Shown: positions 13,135-25,800 of the stretch, piece after piece
Layout: each line of letters starts with the position of its first letter
Position numbering within the stretch: position 1 is the stretch's first letter
NCBI RefSeq assembly: GCF_028389875.1
Contig: NC_084677.1
Location: 10,582,017-10,646,016 of the forward strand
Reading direction: 5' to 3'
DNA length: 64,000 nt
Origin: Rhea pennata
Taxonomy: Eukaryota > Chordata > Aves > Rheiformes > Rheidae
Notes under the pieces: model-generated
Told to the model about the DNA's origin: nothing
Seen by the model: the letters and a program-made list of their open reading frames with translations, nothing else
Databases searched by the model: none
Translations under genes and position numbers: made by a program

Positions 13135-16100
13135 ATGTCATATCATTACAATGAAGCCTTTGAAAATCCAGACTACCAATTCTCTGAAACTCTGGAAATG
13201 GACAGAGGGTAAGTTTGTATAATTTTACTGTTGTGACTATTCCATAGCAAATGGAATTCTGTATTTGTAATGCAGAAGTTTGGTTTTTTGTTTTTTTTTC
13301 CCCCATCTCCACAGTTTTAATTTGAGAAATTCTTTTAATTCCTCCTTTATGCTTCCATTCTCGGATAAAGATTTTTAAAGCTGTGCATCAGGAAGCTGGT
13401 GTTCAAGAGAAATGTTTGCTTTTTACATGTTATATGAATTTACCAGTTAAATGTATTTTAGAATTTATGGCATAAACATCGTGGGTATATTTCTGTTTCA
13501 ATAGTTTTCACAATGTGTCATAATCTTGGATATCCTCATTTTCCAAATGCATAATGCATATTTAAGTAGACTTCATATTGATTTCAGGTGGAGAAAGGTT
13601 TTAGTCTTTCTAATTCAGATGATGATCAAATCAGAATTATGATAGCAGAGTTCTAGATACAAGTCTGAGTTTGTTTTATATTACACTCAAACTTGATGAT
13701 AAAAGGTAACAATTTATTAAGACTATCTCTTCAAAGATAGTCTCTTCTATTGTCTCTCTGGCACTCAGGGCTTTCCTTTTTGTTGCTCTTACAGGAGGAA
13801 TTCTCAAAAGAATCAGTTCTCTCACCAAAACCCCTACAATTCTTCACCAAATGGTTCCTACAGAGAGCAAAGTGGAAGAGGACAGAATTATCCTCCAGAC
13901 ATACCAATGACCTCCATGAGACATGGCTCTGAATACAGCCAAAGTTTACCAAGAGTAGCTGCTTTAAGCAGAAGTTCACATGGAAATTGCCAAGGTATGT
14001 AATTTCTCATATAAACAGCTTATAAAAACACTGAACCAAGTAACTGACCACCCTGTATTGAGGGAGTCCTATAGTTCTGGAAGACTTAAGTCTCTGTATA
14101 TCTTTGTATCCGGTGGCAGTGGTTTTTCCTTCCCTTTTTTCTTAAGCAGAATTCAGATGTTACATTAGCAGGTCAGTTGAGAAAAGTAAACACAGGCTTT
14201 TGTGGGCTGCATAATTCATTGACTACTAAAATGCACATTGGAACAAGGTATAGGATTTTTGGTTTGGAATATATTGCTCTGTTTGCAGTAGAGCTGTATT
14301 TAATTAACAAGTCTGATGTTTAGTGTTTGTAAATAATCCATAGTAGCAGAAGACTTTCTGTATAATTCTGATTGTCTTCAACAGACAATCTTTCCTTTGA
14401 GCCTGAGGAAGAACTGGCATACAGCACACCTTCTACTTTCCACCCACTGGATCATCCCTCTACCCGCAGGCTTTCCAGTGCATCTGAAGGTAAGACATAA
14501 AATTTGTGGTGAATTGGAATATTGAATGTCAGCCTCACTCCCACCCCCCAGAATAATAATCATTTTAAAGCCTTCCAGTTTAGGTATGAAGTTCTTAATG
14601 TAATAGAATTTATGCTTTATGAGTCCTCTTATTTTACCATCCTGCATCATTGTAGCTGAATTTTTCAACGTCGGGAAAGAGTGGATTTCCAGTGTAATTG
14701 ACTAGAGGATAAGTGTCTAGGTGATGTAGGTCCAAGAAGTGTCTCCACAAGCAGACACAGATGATTTTCTGATTCCTTTAAATTGCTACAAAGAAAGTTG
14801 GCTCAAAACAGAAATGATACTAAGTTTGGGGGACCAACTGACCTAAACAATGCATCTGGTGAAGATCTGCAATGTGAGCATTAACTAACAGATACATCAC
14901 ACCACTGAGGCCACATAAACTACAGCGCTCCAGTTCAGAAGGAGGATGTAATGTTGAGCAGATTGGCCATTAGCTTACCAGAAAGAAGAGGCAAAGAAAA
15001 CTGTGGTCTAACTCATCTTTTTCATATCTGGAAGGTGGATGGTTTGGGATACAGTCACTAGTGTTTGAATAATGGCATGAAAGAAGGTTGATGCATTGAG
15101 TGCTGTGGGAATAGCTGTGGGTTGGCCCCAGGGCCTAGGTATCTGTACTTACTAAGCAGTGCGTGTTGTTCAGTTAGCTGTTTTCAGAGACGCAACAGAA
15201 GACGAACTGATAAGACCTTCATGACATCTTGGAGCCTTTCTGAAACAGACCAAGCACACAAAGAAGGTGGGAGTTTAGAGAAATGGTTCAACATTTATGT
15301 AGCATCTTGCACAAGGATGATGTGGTTGATACTGTTCTTAGTTTATTTTCAGAATTGTGTATACAACCTTGCTGTTATGTGAACAACTTGGCTTGTCTTA
15401 ACACAAGTAATGCATCTTTTATATTCTGCTAGCATGCTGAAATCCCACAATAAGTGAAGCACAGTACCATGCTAATATATGCTAACTTGTAGAAAGAAAT
15501 GCTAAACTATTAGGATTTGCTTGGCCAACTAATGAATCATCTTCAGCTGCTGTATATCTGGAATTAGCATCAAATTCCAACTATATAAAGACAGCTTTAT
15601 AGTCAAGTAATACAGTTTTGGCTAATTCATACTTAGTGCTAAGTTTGGGTGCTAACATCAACTAAGATTATAGAATAAATAAAACAAAAGTTTAGCTTTC
15701 AAGTTAATATGCAATGTCTTAGAAATATAACTATTAAGCAGTGAATAAGCGATATACCAGACTTCTTGATTTTCAGTATTTTATTTTCCTTTATATTGCA
15801 GCTGTATGTATTAGCACTATACCAGCAATGGGCAAGAGTGATGTATGTGTTTTTCAGCATTCGATATTGTGCTACGTCCATGAATCTGTATTAGAGGACT
15901 GATGATACTAGGGATATTCAGAGGAGAATTATTAAGTTTCAGAACTTATTGCACTTTGGTAGTAGTGAAAATGGGAAATGTTATTATATCCATTTAAGAC
16001 TTTGTATAAGAACTAATGTATTGTTATTATCCCAAATTTTGGATTTTCAATACTTTTTGTTCAGAAGCAAAGTTAGTTGGAAATCTTGTAAGCATGTCTA

Positions 16101-16877
16101 CCCATGAAAGGATTAAAGCAATCCAGAAGATGCCAGAGACGATGAAAAAAAAGAGAGAGATCAGGTAATTTTCTGTTCAGTTTTACAGGCACTATAATTT
16201 TGGCATCTGGTTACCAAATGTGGATGTTTGCCTACTGCTCAGCCTTGGTTGGTCACTTTGAGGATGAAAGAACTGAAATTACTTTTTTAATGTGCTTTTC
16301 AAAAAGTAACATCTTTCAGGGAAAAATAATTTTAACTGAAAATTCATTTTTAACTGAAAAATTCAAAGTTCATTGTCCTTTCTGTGGATGCCTTGCTATT
16401 CTGTTTTATATTATCATGAGAGATATTGTTGTGAAGGATGACTTTTTTTTTCCCCAAAAGAAACTTAAATGTTGGACATTGAAAATGGAAAAGAGGCCAC
16501 ATTTTCTGAGCTGTTGCTTTGTTCATCACAGAATATATTTAAATCTATTCCCAGCAATAAGTTAGTTGAGGGTTTAGAACATGCTGTCATGGCTCAACTT
16601 GTAATGGACAAGGGCCATGGTATCAACTAATAGAAGATCGGTTAGAGCGATCTCCCTATTTCATTATTTTTCTGCTGTTCATAAGCACATGTATCACACT
16701 GTATTTGCAGCAGCTTCTTTGACTTCTTGACTTTAAGTACAGCCCTGACTATAATGCTTGTCAGCTGCTGCCCTGCTCTTCCACAGGAATAAAGTTCTTA
16801 AAGAAATAACAAAAAAATCAGGGAGCCGCAGAAATCAATTCAACTGCTGTACACAGTGTCTGCGCAGAATGGCAGTG
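13135..16877 (+). other. TMC5: TMC5 cytoplasmic N-terminal region (exons 1-6)
   Basis: Residues 1-221. The start has one NPDYQ motif, then a low-complexity Asn/Ser/Gln/Tyr-rich stretch (NPYNSSPNGSYREQ). Human TMC5 has about a dozen PDYPG-type repeats here, so this copy is much shorter. Exons 5-6 encode the conserved ERIKAIQ, basic KKKREIR and CCTQCLRRMAV segments just before the membrane domain. Exon 4 (93 bases) keeps frame whether included or not. Confidence 0.85.
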
Positions 16878-19800
16878 GTAAGTGTCACGCATTTCTGTCA
16901 ATCACAGTAGAGTAAACAACTTTAGCTACAGTGTCGTTACCATCTCCTGAGGTCTTTGGTATCCTGCTTCATGTTGCTTACGAAAGAAACAGTTAATTGC
17001 TGCAGTAATGACTTGCGTTATGGTAGCACTTAGGAACACCAGCTAAGCATCCTAGAGCACATGTAGTGGGAGAGATGTCTTCCTGTCATCAAAACATAAA
17101 TGTAAAAGATGTCAGGCTGTATTATGTGAATTTGAGTCCTGTGTAAGGCTGCTTGTGGAGATTCATTCTCTTTCTCCTCTCTTGCTCTTTAGTCATATCG
17201 ACGATTTAGGAATAGCTTGTCAGAATACTTTTACCTACTGCAATTACGGCACAAGACTCTGAAGATCATTGGTGGCAAGTTTGGAACCAGTGTTCTTTCT
17301 TACTTTGTTTTCTTGAAGTGGCTGCTTACTTTCAACATCTTCTCATTCCTCATAAACTTCAGTTTCATAACAGTCCCTCAGTTTGTTGCAGCAGAACCGA
17401 ATAATCTTTCATTCTCGGGTCTGGAACTGATCACTGGAGCTGTAAGTATGTAACAGCAGATTTATGCTATCGTGTGCAAGCAGTTATACTTTAAAAATCC
17501 TTGATAGAGTTAAAAAGGAATTATTTCTTCTTAAAGGATGGAGTTAAATTTTTATATTACTAGAAAATATTTAGTGCACATTTGGGAAAAGGAACTGTTA
17601 CAAACATTGGCCTAGAGTGAGATGAATGGATCTCATTCTGATGCATATGTCATCCTGTCATCCTGAACACTGTGTTCAACAGTGTTTCAGAAATTCTTTA
17701 ATCAGTCTCTGAGAATGCAGTGGAAGAACTTGAAGGAGCTTAAAGCCAGGCCTTCCTGAAACAGTCTTCAACAGAACATTTTTACCTATGCTAATTTTCC
17801 TCTGAAAATATAGTGCAAATTTCTGTGAACTTGGCTTGTTTCTTAAGCTTTGCTCCCACAAGGAGCGCACAGATCTCTGCAAGCCATTGAATTCACTGTG
17901 GCCTGTGAACAGGTGGATCTTTTCACTGTGTGTCAAGATCTTTATACTCAGGGAATAAAGTCCCAAACTTTTTTTAAAGGAGGATTTTTGTACTGCTCTA
18001 ATTCTACTAGTATTTATCAACTGAGTGATCTGAAAAGAAGACTCATTATCTTTTTTCCTCTTTTGACTGTGGTAAAAATTATGTCAATTTTACTCATGTT
18101 AAAGGATTTATCCACTTAATAAACAGAACACTAGTCTTTTTAGTGCTTAGTTGAGAGCTTTTTAAAAAGTAAATGTGTGAGCTTTTCCCATGTAGAATTG
18201 CTTTTAAAGTGTTGCATTCTATAGTAATGCTGTTTACCTTTGCAAAGAAATGCCGCCATTGCAAGAGTTCAACTTATAGTAATTCAAGTGATAAATGTTG
18301 CATATTTCCTTCTTGTGTCCATCATAGTTGTTACAGTCTGTCACTGCAGCCTAAGAAAGAAGTAATTACAGTTTTCCCTCTTCAGAAATTTTTGGAGAAG
18401 ATCAAATCCTGCAAATATGTTTAGTGCTCACCACCATCCCACATGAATTTTACAAGGATAAGAGTCATTATATGCCTCAAGAAGCCCTCAAAACTATGGA
18501 AGATTTTAGTAAATAGAAGAAGAATAAAAGGCCTGATACTAAGAAATTTTATCACAACAGTGATTTCACAGCAGGGAATGGGACTGCTCCCATTTCCGTG
18601 AACTGGGCTTCAGATGATGATATTTCATGCCGTATGCAGCTGACAAATGTTCTGAATGATGTCCATATCTTTTCAGGGTTATTTTCAAGAAACAGTGCTC
18701 TACTATGGCTTTTACACCAATGTTACAATCAGTAAGACAGAAAATGGTGCATCCTACAACATGCAGCTGGCCTATATCTTCACTGTTGGAATTTATTTTG
18801 TTATCTGTTTGTTTAGTTTAGTGTTCAGGTAAGCTGTACGTTCCTATTTCACTTGCTAAGTAAAATGGTGAGTAGGAGTAACTATGGGATGCTTTGACCT
18901 GAGTATCTTTTTGCAAGTCATTATTTCTACTTCTAGAATTTAAGTGGAAGATTCTGCTCAAAAGGCAGTGTCTGACATCAAACTTTTATTGGATGGATGA
19001 AGAATAACTGCAGAACAGAAAGGGCCATGCAGATAATCTTAGTTCAGACTAACGAATATCATGACCCCTCTTTTGTAAGCTGTTGCTTCTAATATCTTCT
19101 GGCATTAACATGGCCTTCCAAAGGCAAACATTGCCACAGCAACTCAGAGAAAGAAATGTAAAAGAGTTGCTTCTTAAATTAAAACTTACTTTCCATGTCT
19201 TCTGTGTGAGATGCTCTGACGTAGGTCCATTAGCAAAGGGGAGGGGTGGTAAGACAAATCCCCTTTCTTGTCTTGCTGTAAAGGCTTGGTGTATTTCTCC
19301 ATTACCTATCTCACAAATTTAATTTTCATTGCAGCATGGCAAAATACTTTCGCAAGAACTTCATTAACCCTCAGACATACTCTGGAAATGCTAGCAAACT
19401 TCTTTGCACTTGGGATTTTAATATAACTAATGAAAAAGCTGTGAAGCTGAAGCAAAAGAACCTCAGCACACAAATAAAGGTACAGAACAAGGAGGCTGGT
19501 TTGTGTGTACAAATAAGCCTCTGACAGAATGACTCAGGCATGCTAGTCCTGTTCATACTAGACTTAAATCTTCCTGATTAAGTTTGATTTTGTTTGAACT
19601 CCTGGACTTGACTTTGCAAATTGTTTTTCTTCTCTTTAAGCTACATATAAATATTTGTATTTATTATTCTATGAATCTATGTGACTATTAAATATTTGCC
19701 AGAGTATTTTTTTCTGCTACTTTTTTCTTGCTCTTTAACTATTTCATAAACAGAAGGCAGAATTGTGATCTTAGCTATGAAATATAGTGCAACTGTTGAG

Positions 19801-22800
19801 AAATAACTTTTAGGGTAGGAATACAAAATTGTCGGTAAATGTTCCCAAGTTATTACTGCACTCATCTTTTAAAGAAATTATCTTTGCTTCAGTACTTTCC
19901 TTCAAGTACTTTAAATAGGTTTTGCTTTATGCTATTGGCTGAGGAATTCTGAGCATTTGTTTCCTTGCAGGAAGCCCTCTTTGAAGTAAACCAAGAAGTT
20001 CTGAAATTTTCTTTTAAGGAAAGAGTTATTCATGTTACTATTCATCTTGCTTCTTGGGTTGCTTCCCTGGGAACTGCAGTAGCTGCTTGTGCCGGTGTTT
20101 ACTTCCTCTCCATTAATAATCTAGAGGTGAGCATGGATTTTGCAGTCTTTTTTGATGCATTTTTCACATGGATATCTTAGACTGAATGTAAGCAGTGGAC
20201 TGTTCACAACTAAGACAGTAGGGAAGCATAGCTGTTGTTTCTGCTGATCCACACAAGCTCTGCTGTACCTAAAAAGCTGCTTTGGAAAGATGCACACTAC
20301 TGGGAACTGTGGAAAGACTGTAGGATCTGAGAGGTCCGAGCACATTCCCCCTGCACCAGAGGTCTGACTGCCTGGTCTTATGGCCAATTTAGAGATAGTG
20401 CAGCTGGTGGTCTTGAAAGAAAGAGCTAGAAGATGCCTCTGCAAGTCCTGCCCTTCTGCTTAAGAGCTGCCTTTAAGATGAGGCTTAAAAGCCTCTCGTC
20501 CTTGGTCCCCAGCTGAGCTACACTGCAGCTATGCTGCAACCAGGCCCATGCCTGGCCAAATGCCCCGTTAATCCAGATGCTGTCCCCCAGACTTGGCTTC
20601 CTGGCTTGACCTTGGATCTGCCCCATCACTATGGACTCGTCTGGTAATCTGAACTGTTGGCTGAACCTGGTGACAGTCACTGTACCTGCTCCATTTGCCT
20701 TACTCAAGTGCTGGAGGACTCCTCCTGCGTCAGAGAGGGCACTGCCTCTGTGTTGCTTACCATGCCTGACTCCCAACTCACCTTCCCTTGTGGAGCAGCC
20801 TGGTTGTGCTGGTTCCTGGCAGTGCCTCACCCTGCCAGAGGTCACTACGCACCCTGATCTCCAACCTGTGCCTGGCTGGCACAACCGCTCTAGTAGCTGC
20901 TCCCTATCCCAGCTTAGGTTCGATGATCCTAAAATGATGAAAAGTATAACTTTTATGCTTATAATAGAAGGTTTTACTAATGTGGATCCTCTGAATGACA
21001 CAGCAGATACTGCAACAGCTCTGAGGGAGCATCTGTGGGTGGATTAGGAGCAATAACTATTTCATCGAGATCAGCACTAACTTGAAGGATTGGGGACCTC
21101 ACCCAGAAAGGCAATCCTTTATTTTATGTAGTACAAGAACTTTAGCAAAAGACATGCCCTTTGGATCTCTTCAATCTAGTGCGGAGGGGGAGGGTAAGAT
21201 GGAGTACAGGAAACATGGTGAGCCTAGCACAGCACAGCCTGTCAGGTTGATCAGTTCCATGTAGATGTAACATTATTGTTGAGAAAATACGGAAAGATTG
21301 ATTATACAGGAACAGAGCCTTCTATTCCCTGCAACAAATGCTTAAATGTGTCCTGAGATAGGACGTTGCCTTGTAATTGCATTGAAACGTTCATTTGATA
21401 GCAATGTGTTCATGTGTTACGGACTTTTCAACTTCTGTCAAAACCATCGTTGTTATATGAGGTATCGAGATGACAACAAAATCCCTAGGAGTGGGGAGAG
21501 AATGCAGTCAGGGCCCTGATAAAGACTTAGGTCTAATTTGAATTTTATTTATATTATTTCATTGATACTACAGAGCAGAATAATGAGATGGTGAGGAAGT
21601 TTCTTTCCATATGATCATTTGCCCAGCCTGGGGTACCAGTCCACTTCAGATCTGCTGACACTGCTCCCTATATTTGTATAAGACAGGGAAAAGAGAAGGG
21701 TATTCTGCTGCAAAACATGGGCCCATAGAAGTGGTAGTCTCCAGTGAGCAAGTTATGCCTCTCCAAGAAAATATAAGGAGGTGTGTCTTCTGTGGATACA
21801 ATTTGAGGTAGTATTTTACTTGAGACTCTAATTTTTTTGTTGCCGTTGTTCTGTTTTTTCTCCTCTCAAAGCTGTTCACGAAAGAGCATAAAAATGACCT
21901 GGAGAGCCAAGCTGCCATGTTGGTGCTACCCATTGTTGCCTCTCTCCTCAACGCGTTCATCCCGTTCTTCTACTCATGGCTTGGACTCCTGGAGAAATTT
22001 CAGAATCCCAAACACCAGATATATGTCACTATTACTAGGTACTGTTGCTAACTCCTCTTAATGCTTTTTGCCTGAAGTTGATTGACTCTTCTTTTGGACA
22101 GATGACTGTCTAGGTGGCATTGGCAGGCAGTGGTGAGCAATGGAGCAGAAGAATTTGTCTTCTCCAGAGTTTTGTACACTGCCTTCCTCCCATGTGAAGC
22201 TCACACATCCAGTCAGCATACATCATATAACAACGATGGTTTTGACAGAAGTTGAAAAGTCCGTAACACATGAACACATTGCTATCAAACGAACGTTTCA
22301 ACGCAATTACAAGGCAACGTCCTATCTCAGGACACATTTAAGCAGGTCTCCAGGTCTGCTTAGTGGGTACCTGAGCCAAGGTTGTCACGGCCAGGTCCTT
22401 TTCTGCCAGGACAGTAGAATAATGCTGCACCTGAGCTCTAAGGAGAGCTCCTATTAGTCCTGGCACTGTGCAGTACTATTGTTACTATAAAAAGAGGTAA
22501 TAATGCGTGACCTGTGGTCATTCTGCCACCATTCCTTTCAATAAGCTTATGAGCCAGCTGTCAGTGCAGTTACTGTTACTTTTTCTTTCTAGAAATATCA
22601 TCCTGAAAATATCAATTGTTGGAATACTGTGCTGCTACTGGCTTAACATTGTGGCTGCATCAGAGTCACAGGTAAAGTTTCAGAAATACAAATCTTTGAC
22701 TTAAAATATCAGGTCAGGAACCACTTTGATAATAGGCTTGCTCCAGCAAAGCAAAATATTTGCAGTCTCTTGTACAACTGAATTTGCCATCCCAACATTT

Positions 22801-22833
22801 CTTTATTAGAATCTCTAGAGAAATGAGCTGTGT

Positions 22834-22873
<40 letters not shown>

Positions 22874-25800
22874 TTACTCAATTCAGGTCTAAGCTTATTT
22901 GCAGCATGGCTCAAAGAGATCAGCTGTGATTAGTTAGGATGCTAACAAGTATTTGGTCCTGGCCCAGACTTCAAATGCCATAGCATTAGTGAAGAATGTG
23001 TGAATTGCATATTTTTTTTTACTTCTGGGTATGCATGCGCTTTTTTGGTTTCCTTTTTCAAAGTGTTGGGAAACTCTGGTTGGCCAAGATATCTATCGTC
23101 TTGTTCTGGTTGACTTCATATTCTGTTTACTTGGCTGTTTCTTTGGAGAATTTGTACGAAGGTAAGTATTTTTTTTTTTATTTTGTTTTTGTTCATAAAG
23201 GTTGGTGACAGAGATGTGGTCCTTCCTTTCCAATGTGAGAAAAGTACAGCAGAAGCACATTTGTGGCACAATTGATGCTTCCTTGGTTGTTTCCACGAGG
23301 CCTAGTCTCTGGGTGCCTGCCTTGGTTTTCTTTATCCTAGTTCCTTCTTAGGAGGAGGAGATCAGAGTACTGTTCTGCTCTCCAAACATGTCCTTTTTTC
23401 CTTTGGATGGAAACCAGGCATGGAGGGAAACCACAGTGTACTCTGGTAGATCTCCTGAGTGGGGTGACAAAGGACCAGGAGTTGAGCCATGGGCAGAAAA
23501 CACTGCTTTTCTGTATATGCACAGAAACACTACTAGTTTTCCTCAGTGTGCCCCTCTGTAATTGTTATCTATTAGTTATATTGCTTTACAGAGTGCACAC
23601 AAGTTTAAAATCTTCTTTTAACAAGCCTTGATAAGGATGTAATATGACTTGCAAGTGTAGATTTCTGTACCATGGTATGTAGGGAAGTATTTTAACTGAT
23701 ACGAATTCAGCTAAGTGAATAAGCAGAAAGTCATTTACTTCTGAGATCTGCTAGGTGTTCCTTTCTGCTGCCAGGCATTATTTATGACTTGAGATAGTAG
23801 AGTGCTAGGTGTTTGTGAGCATTTAGAGTTCCCAGCAATAGCTCTGTGGGAAGTCCATGACTGTTTGCCTTTTGCATGAAACAATCACTGAATTGGTTTA
23901 CAAGTTTGAACTTCTTAAGTTTTATGTTAATTAAACAACAAACAACATTGAGAAAACCTTGAAGACCTTCCCTGTACAGTTCTTACCTTTGATCTTTCTG
24001 TGTCCTCATGTTGTTCAGATAGGAAGCCAACTCCCAGCAAAAGGTCGCAGTACCAAACTGCAGTGTCAGCAGTGATAAATGTCATCCTGTAGGAGCTGTG
24101 GGAAAGCACCAGACTTACGGCCATAAAAGATTAAAAGTACAGTTGTTTGTGTTCAGAGACACCACCAACATGCTCTGCCCAGAAACCTTGTTGGTGATGC
24201 AGCTGACCAGATGGTACAAAGTCCAGTATTCAAGGCAAGATGGGAAAAGCTTTCCTCATATTGACACAAAAAAAGAAAAAAAAAAAGAAAAGGAAAAAAA
24301 AAAAAAAAGGAGAAAGTGAATCTAGCTCAGAGGAAATAAGGTGGTAAAATGAGATTGATTGTCCTCAGCAGGAATCCTCTGGGTACTTGCTTACCTGTCT
24401 GTGTCTGAGCTACTTGGGACTTTTCTTAGTTTGAAGTAGAGCATACTTCAGGATATGTTAAGAATATCATTCTATGAGATTTTTGATTGAGGCTGAGATT
24501 TTTCAGGACTCAGAAACTGAAAAGCTGTTACAGTTTTGTACTGAGGTAACTTGCAGTTTCAGTTGTTTAACCAGGAAAGTATGTTTATATTTAATGTAAA
24601 TATATACACACACACATTTTTTAAGTTGCATGAAAAATATCCTAGGTCTTATTTCATTATTTTACTGTTTAATTTTTGATTTGCTATCTAATCAACAAGC
24701 TGCAGCTGCTTTACATGACGTGTGGTTAACGAAGTCCCCTGGATAGTTTATCACAGATGCCTGTATTCGTTAGGTTCTTTGCAGAGATTTCTGTAGAGGG
24801 TTTTATCACTTACTAAATGCTATTGTGTTTGATCTTTTTTTTTTCTCTACCCCCCAAGAATTATTGGAACTACAGTCTGTGTAAGCCTGGGGGTGCCAGA
24901 ATTTGATGTTGCACGAAATGTTTTAGATTTGATCTATGCACAGACTTTGACCTGGTAAGTGGTAAGTTTACAGCCAAAGCTTTGTTTGTACTAAGAGTAC
25001 CACAGAATGTCTTGACTGGTGCTTTTATGGGTGCTTTGCATCATGGAGGAAAAAACAGGATAAATGTATGAGACAGTATATTAAGTATCTTTGTAAATAT
25101 TGTGACTTGTCCATTTTCTGTGCAGGTAACAGCAATAACTGTATTCAGAATCCATGCAAATTAGTCTACCTCATGGCTGCCTACTCTAGGAGAAAGCTGT
25201 AGAATGAACATCCTGGAGTTTTGCTTACGTACCTACTGGAATGGTGTTCCTATTGAAATAGTTTCAGTATTAAACACTGGAAAAGCTTCCTTATTTCTTC
25301 CTTCCTTCCTTCTAAGAATGTGTATGTTATTTAAATTATAAGAGATTTTTGCAGATATGTGTGAAACTATATCCGTATGTTTGGTTTGTAGTTGCATATT
25401 TTTGAAGGCTAACTTATTGATACAGGATCATTGTTAATATAACTACATCTACCAATAACTGAACACTGACTATATATAAAGACAGGATGATATTTTCTGC
25501 TTTTAGTGCAGTAAGCACAGTGCAGTGAACACTGAAGATATAACTTTTTTTTTTTTTTTTTTTCCCCGCTGAATCCTTTCTGGTAGGATTGGTATCTTCT
25601 TCTCGCCTCTGCTGCCTGGTATCCAGATGATATCATTTTCTATAGTATTTTATGTGAAAAAGGTAACAAGCTTTACCTGCATTCGTCATAAAGAACTATG
25701 CTGCTTAGAGCATTTGGCATCTTAGCAGGAATGAATTGGTGTAGAGTGCTGGGCCTCATTGGAGGCTGTGAGATTTGGAGTTTAAGGGAGTTTTAGTGAA

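Noticed and set aside
20426-21047. Overlapping open frames on both strands in TMC5 intron 10
   Set aside because: No recognised motifs; explained by local GC-rich composition of a possible repeat.
21339-22344. The inverted repeats as ends of one intact DNA transposon
   Set aside because: The interior is TMC5 intron and exon 11 sequence with no transposase, so the arms are not the ends of a single inserted element.
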